Shown here: piece by piece, positions 33,629 to 46,908 of the stretch | How the letters are laid out: each line of letters opens with the position of its first letter | Position numbering within the stretch: the first letter of the stretch is position 1 | Source: Homarus americanus | Taxonomy: Eukaryota > Arthropoda > Malacostraca > Decapoda > Nephropidae | Assembly (NCBI RefSeq): GCF_018991925.1 | Contig: NW_024748870.1 | Location: 2,323,582-2,387,581, forward strand | DNA: 64,000 nucleotides | Reading direction: 5' to 3' | The notes under the pieces: model-generated | The model's database searches: none | What the model was told of the DNA's origin: nothing | The model's input: the letters and a program-made list of their open reading frames with translations, nothing else | Position numbers and translations under genes: made by a program

Positions 33629-36600
33629 CTGGAAAAAACAAAACAAAAAACTAGTAAATAGAAAACAATAAATAATGACACATAATGAAAGAGACACATG
33701 GAGGCAGGGATTTTTTCTAAGAAATATTTACTAGTGGGCCATATATAAAAAGAACATACAGAACACAACATGCACAGGTATCCTTCTATATACGAAGTGT
33801 TAAGTGAATTTTCGTATCTTAAATAAAAGAACAGATGGGAAATATAGGGTTCGGTTCACCAATGACAAAAATACCCCAATATCGTACCCCAAAAACACAA
33901 AACTGATTCACAAACAAGAACAAAGCCTACCAAACTAATGATAAATAGTACACAACTATTATTTACTTCCAATAGTATATGAAATTACTACCTAATACTG
34001 TACATGAAAGATCAATAAAATACTGTTTATCTTTGGTACATTACTTTTGGGAGGGCAGTCTGGGGCTCACCACAAGAGGGTGAGAACGGGTAGACTGAGT
34101 GAAGGCTTTACTCAGCGAGATGAGGAGGGTTGTCCACCTCATCACTGTTGTCTGCCAAGGACACCACAGTCTTCAGCATGCTTGTAAATTGTGGCCACAG
34201 TAGAAGCAGCTAGACCAAGATCCTTCCCAATAATGGTAAGGCCATCACTGCATTCATAACACTTAATTACTTCCAGCTTTGTCTCAAAAGTCACAGACAG
34301 CCTTTCGTGGTTTTTACGGTGAAGTACAGGTTGCCGAAGATTCAGCAGAACGCTTGGATGCCATAACAAAAGGATGACACAAATACACATGGATAAAGAG
34401 AGATCACCTCACACACAATGAATGTTAAGACACAGGCTTGTGGGAGATGCAGAAGGGAGAGGGGGTGGTATGATCAGTGAGCAAGGATACGTCTCTGCGT
34501 ATCTCTCCCCAAGAAGGCTGCACCAGCTGACTCCTGGAGTGCGAAATTTGAATTTTGGCCAAGGCCCAAATTCGTATAGGCAGGTGAAACTTTCTTATAT
34601 TAAAATTTATGTGTCAATTTAGGAAATTCGTATAAGCAAATTTTTGTATCTCAAACTTTCGTATATCGAAGGATACCTGCCTTTAGTATGGTTCATTTGC
34701 AACTAATTGTGAAATACTGTACACGATATCATGAAACTGAAAGTGACATTTTATTGAAGATGTTTAAATCATGAACATTTTATACAATGGAGTAACTGCG
34801 GTGCTGCTGTACAGTGACAGTGGAGGAACTTCAAGAAAAAATAGTTTATACTTTTATTCAAAAAATTATTCTCAATGGGGAGTTGATGCTTGGTGGGTCA
34901 GTTGAAAGTCATGTGTGATGTTTCATAATGCAGTATGTATTTAAAATATGCTAAGAGACTTAGAGCAAGTGAGTTTAGTTGTGAGTAAATTAGGTATTTT
35001 TTAAATACTACAGGGGGTCCTCGCTATACATTGTACAGTGACCCCTCGTTTAACGAATGCCTCGGTTAATGAAATTTCGGTTAACGAACTGCCTTCCATA
35101 AGGATCTTCAATTTGGTTAACGAACAAAAATTCGGTTAACGAATTTCTTACGAACCGACCTCAACATGTTTTCGCTTGCACTGACCGGGCAACCAGCTTT
35201 AGTATCAGTCCGCCAATACATTAATCGGTTCTAGGGCTTAAATTCCTTACTAATTTAGTAAATATCAAGAAGTTTATACTATTCAATAATTTTAAAAGTT
35301 TAATATTCAATTTTTTAGTCATTTTAACAATTATTGAACATAATTGAAGGTAAAGTGACTAGTTTAATGCGCGGCATCCAGCCTCTTAACACAGCAAACA
35401 GGCGTTAGTCTCTCTCTGTTTTCACTGGAGGTAACATCTTGCTTGAGACTCTCTTCAACTAAATGCTTTTTTCTGTGTTTCCAAGCAAATTATTGGTCAT
35501 TTTGAAATATATTTTACATATTGACAATATATAATGCAGTGCAGTGTTGATTTAAAGAAAATAATCTTGAATTACACCAAGAGAGCTAAAATTTTATGGG
35601 TGAAATGGCGCCATGGGGTGACTTCTCTTCCACCCCAATGCCTTCTCTTCTTCCTTCTCCTCCACCCCCATTCTAAATCCCATCATCATCATCATCATCA
35701 TCCAGGATCCTTCTACATACACACCTCAAAGTAAGTGAACTTTTCTACCATTTTTGTTGAATTTAGGAAATTTTCGGTGAGCTGGAACTAATTACCCAAA
35801 ATCCCATTGAAACAATGGTTTCGGTTAACGAACTTTTCGGTTAACGAACGACCTTCTGGAACGGATTGAGTTCGTAACCGAGGGGTCACTGTACTGGTAT
35901 ACGTTATTTCACATACTGTATACAGTATGTCACTGACAAATATAGGAACAAAATTTCATTATACATGTCACTTGTATTACATATACGTCATCTGCATCAT
36001 CCACTGTTTTATACTAAGTCTGTGTGTACAGTCTCACCCAAATGTTTGTTAACTCTCCCAGGCAGCTATTGCTGCACTGCCTGCTTCAGTTGTATGAACT
36101 TGAGTCTGTTACTTCGAACCTTTAGATTCATTCGAATCGGTTTCATGTTCTGGTTGATACTGAGACAGTTTCAAACATCTTGTATACAGGAGGCTCCCGG
36201 GTTATGAACGGGTGAAGTTCCTGAGTCGGATTGTACGTAAGTCGGAACACGTATTATGTGCGTACCGTACTTACAGAACAATGTTTAAAATCCCACTATA
36301 TATAGTTTAAGTCCTTATGTACATCTGAAATCACTTAATTTAGGACAAAAGAAGAAATAGAATGACAAAATACAGTAAATGAAAGCAAAAAATAGGACAA
36401 AAGAAGAAATAGAATGACAAAATACAGTAAATGAAAGCAAAAAATAAGTCATCAGGTAAATAAAATACAGTATCGGCCTATTTTTGGAGTATCGGAATCA
36501 GTGGAATTTCGACCGATATGTTATTATATACTGCATACATACATACAGTATTACTGGTAAAGGTAGTCACAATAACCTGAGTTTCAGTGTTTCCACTTTC

Positions 36601-39600
36601 AAGGAAATTTCTTTATTTTAAGAAAATTTGGTGCTCACAAGGAACTTTTTAAGGAAATGATAAATCTAAGGAAATTCAAAGAAAATCAGGAGTTGGGAAT
36701 AAAATAAGACCGAGTATTTTATTTTTCATCAAAATACAGTGTATATGGAATCAATATAATAATTCTGGCCAAATTCTTCTTGTTTCTAAGCCTAAACAGT
36801 GCTTACAATTATTACATAGAGTATTCAGGTACTGTACAGGACATAAAAGAGGTTCTCTGCCTGCCTACAGTCACCATGGATCTAAGGGATGGTTGAAAAG
36901 TACCATATTGCTTATATCCTGTACTAATAATGATCATTTATTCTATGGAGTCCTGTAGTGTTTCATCATTTAATCAATGGATTCTGTATAATTACTGTAC
37001 ATGGTTAGTTAATAATAGTGAGTTTTTAAGGAGTTTCATTCCTACAAGGTAAAAAGAATTAAGATATATGTTGTAACTTATGGGAAGATGTCGTATTTGT
37101 GTGCTCATTATACTGCATCACTTTCTTAGTCTCTAAGCAGGTTTACAGCACTTCAGTCTGCCTCCTGAAGATGTTTGACTGTTGCATTAATGTGGGTAAT
37201 GTGACTATAGGGATTATTAATTTATTAGGCACTGGGCCCCGTGGGTCTCAGGACTAGTGTCTACCATAACAGCTCTACAGGAATGATCCAGCTTTCTTTT
37301 CACTGGAAGTTTTTCATCAAAGGAAGTTTATAAGGAAATTGAATAATTATTTTTAAAGGAAATCTGAGGAATTTTTACAACCCGATCAAGAAAAGAAAAT
37401 TTCAAAATGTGGAAGCACTGATGAGATTCTGGACTACGAGTTAGAGGATCCTTCATTAGGGCAATCACAGACCACTAAGGGTTCTACCATTACCAATGCC
37501 CCACATATTAACTGAAAGAAACAAGGCACACCTCAATCCCTGGTCAACTGTGGTGGTTTGTGACTACACCAAACAGGTTTACCATACAGTCAACCCTCGC
37601 TTTACGCGGTCCCACATTCCGCGTTTCCCCGTTTACGCGGTACCCTACCGAAACCGGAATGCTCACATTACGCGGTGCGTGTACCCCTTTAAGCGGAGAG
37701 CGGCTGGCGAGCCGCGCCATTTTTGGATCCAAACCTCCCGCCATCTCTCCCGCCCTCCGCCATGTTGTGTAAGCGGCGCGAGTAGGTTGCGCAGTGTGTG
37801 TCTTTGTTGCGTTATCAGTGACGTCATATGACATATCGGACTGTAATTGGGCCATGCATCCTTACCTCCCTCCGCTGCTAGCTGTGATTGGTTTAAAGTA
37901 ATATGACGTGTCCACCTGCGGGAGGGGGGAAGGAGGAAAGACGACGCTTGACCTAGCTGCGGCAGTTTCATCCCTCCAGGCCACACCGTGTAATCGTGCA
38001 TCCATTGTTCTGTAAAATGGGTTCCGCTGGACCACCGCCCCCAGAGAGAAACCTTTCCTTACCTGGACCCAGCTGCCCTAAGCCAAAGAAGACACGACGT
38101 TCCTCAAGCTACGAAATTAAGTATAAGATCATACAAGAGTTGGAGAAAGGAACAAGACAGGTTGATCTCGCGCGCCAGCATGGTGTTAATGAGTCTACGA
38201 TCAGGACAATTAAGAAGGATGCAGCCAAGATAAAGGAGCACATGAACATCACAAAGTCTACAGGTGCTTCTATGATCAAGTATTTCCACAACCAGGTGCT
38301 TCTCAAGATGGAAAAATTACTAGTGAGCTACTTGGTGCGTCAGGCGCGACGGAACATGGCTGCGGACACGCGCTCAGTTAAGGAGTATGCACGTGAACTG
38401 TATGCTGCAGTGTCACGAAAGATGGGAATTACAGAGCCCAAACCCTTTAATGCTTCCTCTGGGTGGTTACAGAGGTTTAAGAAGAGGAACAAGATCACCA
38501 ATATCAACATTGGTGGTGAAGAAGCTAGTGCTGACCGTGTTGCGGCTAGGGAATTTCCTCCGTTTTTATGTGAGATTATGGAGGAAGGACAGTACACCGA
38601 CGACCTGGTGTTTAACATGGACGAATCTGGTCTTTTTTGGAAAAAGCTACCTTCCAAGACCTTCGTTGTGAAGAATGCCAGCAAGATTCGGGGCCGGAAG
38701 TTGCAGAAGGAGCGCATCACCGTCCTGTTTACCACCAATGCCTCCGGTACCTGTAAGCTCAAGTTATCGGTGATCCACACAGCACGCAAGCCGCACGCCT
38801 ACAAGAGCATGGACATGACCAAGCTAACTGTCCACTGGCTGACCGCACGTAAGGCGTGGATGTTCTCTACACTGTCCCTCTCCTGGTTTGATGACTGTTT
38901 CCTTCCCGATGTGAAGAAATTCTGTGAGCAACAGAATGTGCCATTCAAGGTTTTGTTGCTGCTGGACAACGCACCAGGACACTCGCCCCTACTGTTAGAT
39001 CGTCACCCCAACGTAAAAGTGGTCTTCCTTCCTCCCAACACTACGTCTATATTACAGCCCATGGACCAAGAGTTAATCTGTAATGTAAAAGCTGCATTCT
39101 CTACTAAAAAATTCAAGCTCCTGAACGACTACACCAACACCAGGGAAGAGTTGTGTAACCTGAGTGACACCACCACCGATAGCAAGAGCGAAGACGACGA
39201 GGATCAACAGTTGGCAGAGCAATAAATACTTTTCAAACAATTCTGGAGAATATTCAACATCAAGAAAGCTGTGGACTTCTTGGTGGAGGCATGGGATCAG
39301 CTGTCTGTAGCAACTGTTCGTCACGCATGGAGACATGTGTTGCAAGGCATTCTGGCCGTTAGGCAGAGTCAATCTGTGACTGGTGAGGTTCAGACTGTTG
39401 CAGTAGCAGTGGACCTTGCCAGAGAAGCTGTGCAGAGTGTTACAGCTGCAGGCTTCTCCGAGACCACCAACGACGGCATCCTGGAGGTGATAAGGGATCC
39501 TGATGTGACTACCGATGAGATGGTAGATGATGATGACGTCAGTGAAGAGACAGGTGGTGCGTCATCCCAAGAAGAACGCCTCTTATCCCATAGTAATGTT

Positions 39601-42600
39601 AGGGGTGCCATCGAGTGTATCGAGAAAGTCACGCTCTTCCTTTCCGACGACCCCGACGCACACAGGTATGAAATCTTCACTACCCAGCTGTTGCAGACTA
39701 TGGAGCCCTACATCAAGGTTTATCACGACAACATAAACACCAGCCGTCAGCAAAGCATAACAGAGTTCTTCGCCCGCAACCCACCACAGCCAGCCCAAGC
39801 CAGTGATAGTGACAGAGGTAGAAACAGTGATGATGACTTTGAGGGATTTGTCAGGGAGGCCCTGACAAGTGTGGATGACAGTGATGATGACTCACCTGAG
39901 GGCCAGTAGCCTGCCCTCTGCCTCGGAACCAGCCTCCATTCCCGTACGCTGACCCATCTCTTCTACTAACGTAAGTGTTAACCCCAACCTTGTTTTTTTC
40001 TAACCTAACCTTCAGTTTATTGACTGTTCCTTTCTATATTATGTGTGGGTGAATACCATCATAAAGTTAAGATGTTATTTTTAGTAAAACGTACATATTG
40101 TGTCGGGAAAAAGTGGAGTTTGGGGGTCGGCCCGGTCTCTATTTCAATTAATCCCATATGTTATGTTGTTCACTTTACGCGGGCCGCCGTGGGTTGAATT
40201 AACCGCGTAAAGTGAGGGTTCACTGTATTTCATTCCACTGTTTTTCATAGGTTCCTAACAAAATAAAACAGGACACTTGCAGAAGGTAGATTTATGAAAA
40301 TGTTGCACTGCGCATTTCAAGTTACATTCTAGTCGGCATCATGATTTTTTTTCTCAAGATACTACAGGTATATCTGTTCAATCATTAATACTCATGCAAC
40401 TGAAATATGGGTCCTTCAAATCTGCTAAAATGTGAAGTTCTAAAACATCCAAAGAAGTAATACATACCTCTATTCATCCAATCATCTGCCACAGTTGTAC
40501 GATGTGAATTAAACTTTTATTTTATTTATTTTTTTGTTTTGTTTACATTACTGTACTTCATAAAGAGCATATAATTCAGAGGGGGAAAAGGGAAGATCAG
40601 GAAAGAAGATATAAGGATGGGATGAAGGAAGTGCTATGTGTGAATGATGGGAGAACATAGCCTCTGGTGGTTTATGGGACATCACAATACAGTAGTTAGA
40701 GGGGACTGTTTTTTGGTCTTTGAATATAGTCCATCTTCAACATAGTGGGAAAAGGCTTGCATAAAGAAAAGAAAAGAAAAGAAAAAATCTTGATTACTTA
40801 CTGTGAGGGGAAAGGTGCCTTCACTACAAGTGTACATCCGATTTGAACGAAGGTAATATTTCTCAAGTTTTAAGTTGAGCACCCACAATGTTTGAATGAG
40901 AAGCCCCTGCATATCAGTATCTTCTTGCAACAACTCCTGGCATGATGCCTGAAATTAAAAGATACAACAGAATAAGAAAAAGTGTACCTGATATAAGGTA
41001 GATTAATCCTGTAATCTAGGTGACTTCTCATAACACAGGCTGGCAATTGGGCCATTCACTAGTCCAGGAGAAACAAGGGATTGCCCTAAAGTTGTGCCCA
41101 TGGAAATTTTAATTAATATAATGAAAAATCATCATATGTGTCAGGGGTGGATCCAGGAATATCAAAAAGGGGTCAGTTAAATAAGTTGTGGGTGGGGGGG
41201 AACATGGTGAGCATAGTGAGCCCACCCTGGGGTAATGCCTCATCAGATTTTTTTTAGTCTGAGCAATATCATGGGCATTTTTAGGTAATTTTGAAAAATG
41301 TGCACTTGATAATAGGAGATATTCTAAGGTCAATAGTAATTAGTTTTTGCTATAGAAAAATGCCTGAGTACAATACTGCAATTAATATAAAGTATTGGAA
41401 TTTTCTGATGAAAAGGAGGGCCAGACCCCCTCCCCCCATATACTTATTATAATATACACCCAGCCATTTTGCTCTTGAATCATACACCGGAAATGTCAGT
41501 ATCTCTGATAAGATGACCAACATAAAGAAGGGAGTTTACCCCCTAGCTTGATCAGAACATTAACAGAGGGTTAAAAGTTAAAATGCCATAAATTCTTATG
41601 AGAAAAAATATGAAAACAAATACTGTACCTCTTTCAAGAGATTTACTTCCTTTAGGATATGATTGGGGTATTGTGACATGTCAGTAGTCACTGCAACTTC
41701 ACACATGAGAGGTTTTGTTGGTTCTGGAGGGATAACCACTTGGTCGACACACTCTGGAGATGTACTTTTACAGTTGTGTAGGGACTGACTTCTTGAATAT
41801 TTACTTTGGGAAGGACTTCTTGAACGTCTACTTCGGGAAGGACTTTTTGAATGTCTATTTCGGGAAGGACTTTTTGAACGTCTATTTCGGGAAGGACTTT
41901 TTGAACGTCTATTTCGGGAAGGACTTCTTGAACGTCTACTTAGGGAAGGACTTCTTGAACGTCTATTTCGGGAAGGACTTCTTGAACGTCTATTTCGGGA
42001 AGGACTTCTTGAACGTCTATTTCGGGAAGGACTTCTTGAGTATGAACTATGCGAAGAACTTCTTGAACGTCTACTTCGGGATGGACTGTTAGAAACACTT
42101 CTTGACAACTTGAGTTTGTTACCGATAGGACTGAAAAAATACATACATATGAATATTTAACTCCACTTTTCACCTTAATATTGAGCCTTACACATATGTA
42201 GTCATCTCCATCAATTTTGTTTGACCCCTTACACTTACATACAGTACTCTACCAGTCACAGGGTTTCTTAAAAAAAATTCTACAGATTTTCCCTTCCCTC
42301 ATGATTTGCTTATTACAGTAGAATCCCAGTTATCCGGCACCTATGGGGATTGAGAGGTGCCAGATAAAGAGCTTTTCCAGTTAGTTGAATCTCACAGTGC
42401 TAAATGCTGACTTTGCAAATTAGTCTCAGAAAAAAACAGATTTCTTTAACACTTATTCTACTCTATATAAATGATGAGGCTAAGAAATAAAGAAAATATA
42501 ATACAGTATAAAACTATAAAATAAAAAACATGAAGAGATGGGTGCGTATGTATGGGAAGTGAATGTGTGTGGAGGCGATGGGTTACTGGACTATAACTGC

Positions 42601-45600
42601 CTTCCTGCACTCCCTCTCTTTATGTCAGACATATACTCATCCAACGTGGCAACTGCATGTCTGTGAGTCAGCTGGGTGACTGCGTGAACTGTGTCATGTT
42701 GACCAGAGGATGGTTTGAGTGTGGAAGGAGCAATTTTTTGTACATAAAATATGTGATATTGAATTTTATGATATGCTATGTATCGATTTTACTGTTTATC
42801 ATGGCAATAAATAATAATAATTTATTTTTATTATTTCATTTTGGTGCTGGTTAGTTGAATCTGCCAGATAACTGGGATTATACTGTATAATTTTCATGTC
42901 AATCTTTCCTACATTTCCCTGGCCATGATAGCATAAAGAAATGAAGGTTTGATCCCAAAAACCCATTATAGAACAGAGTCTATGTGTGTGAGGATTGACC
43001 TATGAATATATGAAGCATTGTGAATAGTAATGACAACCTCAACTAAACCAAGTTGAGGGAAGCGTCCGACTGAAGCACAAAATTCGATAATAATTGATCA
43101 ATCAACATAAATTTCCTGTCAACAATTAAAGAATCCAGATACATTGTTGCTATAACCCTGAATCAGTTCTGCCTAATCCCTAATACCTGATATTTCCCTT
43201 ATACTCTTACCAATTTTAAAAATCTTACTTTCCATAACTTCTCGCTAGATTACGTTGAAATTAATTTGTATTATAGGTAATTTACTCCTCTTGAACGTGG
43301 CACATAGATATTTCTGATTATCGCTTTTGTTTTAGGCGCAAGAATTTTTTTTCTAACTTACCAGTATTTCCACCAAAATGTTTATAAATATAAATCAGCA
43401 AATAATAAACCAAGTCAAATATAAAGAAAACTTATACGTTGAGCCATAAACAATATGTTATTATACTACAGGTTGTACCACTCTAGTCCGGCATTCTGTG
43501 GTCCGGAAACTCCCGTGGTCCGGAACGATTTTAGTTTGTCCAACAGGTAGATGGGCAGCTTACTTTTTTTTTTTTTTACTTTTTTAATTATTATTATTAT
43601 TACAGGAGTATTAAATTTTTGCCCCTCAGGCCCCAATGTGGGTCAGTGACTTATGCCCGGGTGGGCTAATCCCCTTAAAAAAAAAAAAGCCGCGGGAAAT
43701 TAAGGTTTGTTTACATCCGGCAGTTCGGCTGCTCTCTCTCTCTCTCTCTGCTTGTCTATACAGAGTACAACATTTAACCCTTCAATATATATGAGCAGTA
43801 AATAAGTGTTGCTTTCATATTCTTATGTAGAGTAATGACGATATGTTTTCACATGTGCGCACTTACATACGCGCAGTCTCACTTTTTTTTTTACCATTAA
43901 TGGTTAGCTACTTATATTGTTCCATTTATTAACATTAAATAACATTACAGGTACTTCAAACAACCATATTAATTTTTTTACATTAATTTTACTGCAGCTA
44001 AAATCAGGGTCTTATTTTCTTCAGTTTTATATGTAGAACCAATCAGTCACTGGTTTTGTAAGCTTTAACATAAACAATGCCGGCAGCCGTCTCGTCTCCT
44101 CTAATATTCCACGTATTATTAATAAATTGTATTGTTAATTTTGCACACACAAACATTAATTCAATAAAAAGAAATTCAGAAACATAAATTAAAATATATA
44201 TGAACAGTAAATAAGTGTTGCTTTCATATTCTTATGTAAAGTAATGACGATATGTTTTCACGTGTTCGCATGCCCACTTACATACGCGATCTCTTTTTTC
44301 TTTACCATTATCGTTAGCTACTTCTATTGTTCCATTTATTTCCATTTATTAACATTAAATAACATTACTTAAAACAACCATATTAATTTTACTACAGCTA
44401 CAACCAAGTCTTATTTTCTTCAGTTTTATATGTAGAACCAGTCAGTCACTGGTTTTGTAATCAACGAAAACAATGCTGTGTCATTTCCTCGTGTGTTTTA
44501 ATATTCTACGTATTATTAATGAATTGTATTGCTCATTTTGCACACATAAACATTAATTCAATAAAAAAGACATTCAGTAATAAACAATAATGAATCTTTT
44601 GTACATAAGAGAAATGACGCTGTTTACACGATTATGCACGTCGTCTGCACGTTGGCGGGCCGTTCAAACCCGTCGAAATTCAAGTTTCCGCCGTCAAAAT
44701 TTTTATTTATTTTTTTTGTGTTCCAATAAAATACGTTAAGAATTAAAAACTCGCGAAATTTGAGAAGCTACTATACGACATTTAACCCTTCAATATGTCT
44801 TCAAAGAGACCATGATGCAGAGAAAGTGGTGCTAGTGCTTCCAAGCATAAGCACAAGTCACTATCTATCCAGGAAAAGGGTGAATTTCCATGGTCCGGCA
44901 ATTTCCATGGTCCGGCACCGGTCAGGTCCCGAGGTTGCCGGACTAGAGAGGTACAACCTGTACTTAGTTTTTGTTTTATTACAGTCAGTCCACTCTCACA
45001 TATTCGATGGGGAACTGTCGCCAGCTAACTGAGAAAGGTGCCAGATACTGATCAATACCAAGTGATTGGTATTATTTTACACCAAAATATTATTATAAAT
45101 ACTTATCTACAGCTTTTGCTACATAAACAGAGGGCCCTCTAAATGAAGGGGCAGAACAATTATGCATAGTTGTATAAATATTACGAATTATGCAATCAAA
45201 ATACATCAGCAGATAGCCATAGGCAACAGCTTTCCTCAGGAATTTGTTGGAATATTTTCGTAATTTTCTGATTTTCATCGTATTTTCAGCCAGACGCTCC
45301 CCTTAGGAGAAAACAAGTCTGAGTCAATTATCAAGGTTTTTGTATTATATTTTCCAGAAACATGTCATTAATATTCCAAGAGTCTAACTTTGCAAATTCA
45401 TGCTAATTAGCATCCCACTTTGCCCAAATTTCCAAAAAGCACAGATTTGTGGGATAAGCATTAAAAATATAGGAAAACTTGCTAATCATTAGTTAAAAAA
45501 CTAAATCTAATTGTACAACATAAGTCTTATTGTTTTAAACTCACTCTCCAATGCCATATTTATTGGACAATTCTTTAACAATTATTCCACTAGATAAACG

Positions 45601-46656
45601 ATGTGGTTCAGAGTTAAACGATTTAATGAACATATGGTTAGCATAATTTCAAAAAATTTCAAGTGACATGTCAAAAATGAAAAAAAATGCTTTAATAAAT
45701 TATAAATTTGATACATAACATATCATAAAATATAATAGCACATACAAATATTTCAAGAACAAAAAATAGCTCCTTCCACACTCAAACCATCCTCTAGGGT
45801 AGACAATGTGATGCAGGTCAGCCAGGCAGTCACCCAGCTGACTCAGAGATGTGTGGCTGTTGCCGTGCTGCGTGTATGTCATGACATCACATTGGGGTAG
45901 AGAGTCAGGGAACATGGATGGGCTAGTGACACAGTTACAGCCCACTGCCTGACAAATACATTCATTTCATACACATACACACCCATGGTCTTCATTTTTA
46001 GTATTTTCTCTATTTCTAAGTCACACTAGAGTACTGTATTATAATAAAAAAAATTCCTATACGAGCATGGACAAGCAATAAACACGGTAATTGAGGAATA
46101 CAGGTACTCATGAAAATGCACGGATTTGTGGAAAAACAGACTCTTGAGACAAATTTGCGAGGTCAGACTGCACTGTAAGAATACATCAACAATAACAACA
46201 CAGAACAGTTTATCAAGATTTTTTCATGTCTTCCCCTTCTTCCTAAATACCCCAACACACCAGGGGTCATGCCACCTCCCAATGAACTAATTTTCAAAAG
46301 AATAAAAAAATGCTGTATTGATTTAAACAACTTTGAGCTAATCATACCAACTTGTGTCTGTTGTAATGTACGTACGTCATATTTGCAGAACTCTGGTTAA
46401 TTAGGTCAAGAGGTAGTTGTTTTGCTGAAAGGAAAGAAGACTTATAAACTCCTACAAAAAATGTGTACTTGATATTAGAAAAAAAAACATATCCCTACAG
46501 AGCTTAATGAGAATGGAACATGGGGAATTAACAACAGTACAGGACACGACAAAATAAATATTTAATTCAATCTCTGAATACGAAACTTTCACACAGTCTA
46601 CATGCTAAATCCTAAGAAGAATATTGACAAGCTCTTAGATCCTGTTCTTACTGTTA

Positions 46657-46712
<56 letters not shown>

Positions 46713-46859
46713 TTATGTTTTCTTAGGGATGGAATGTTTTTGTGAATCAAGCGATGCCTGTAAAATATTTTTTTATTTTTTATTATGGGGATTTGCGCAC
46801 CCGGGCGCGGGTCACTGACCCATATCAGGCCGGAGGAGGAGGGTATTATTATAATAATG

Positions 46860-46908
<49 letters not shown>

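Noticed and set aside
41760..42092. Plus-strand open frame of about 110 codons with repeated NVYFGKDFL
   Set aside because: It is the antisense of the RS-domain minisatellite in exon 10; the minus strand has splice sites and consistent phase.
44760..45032. 90-codon plus-strand open frame crossing a transposon end
   Set aside because: It crosses the right inverted repeat of the 43469 element into intron sequence; the meaningful remnant is in another frame at 44795.
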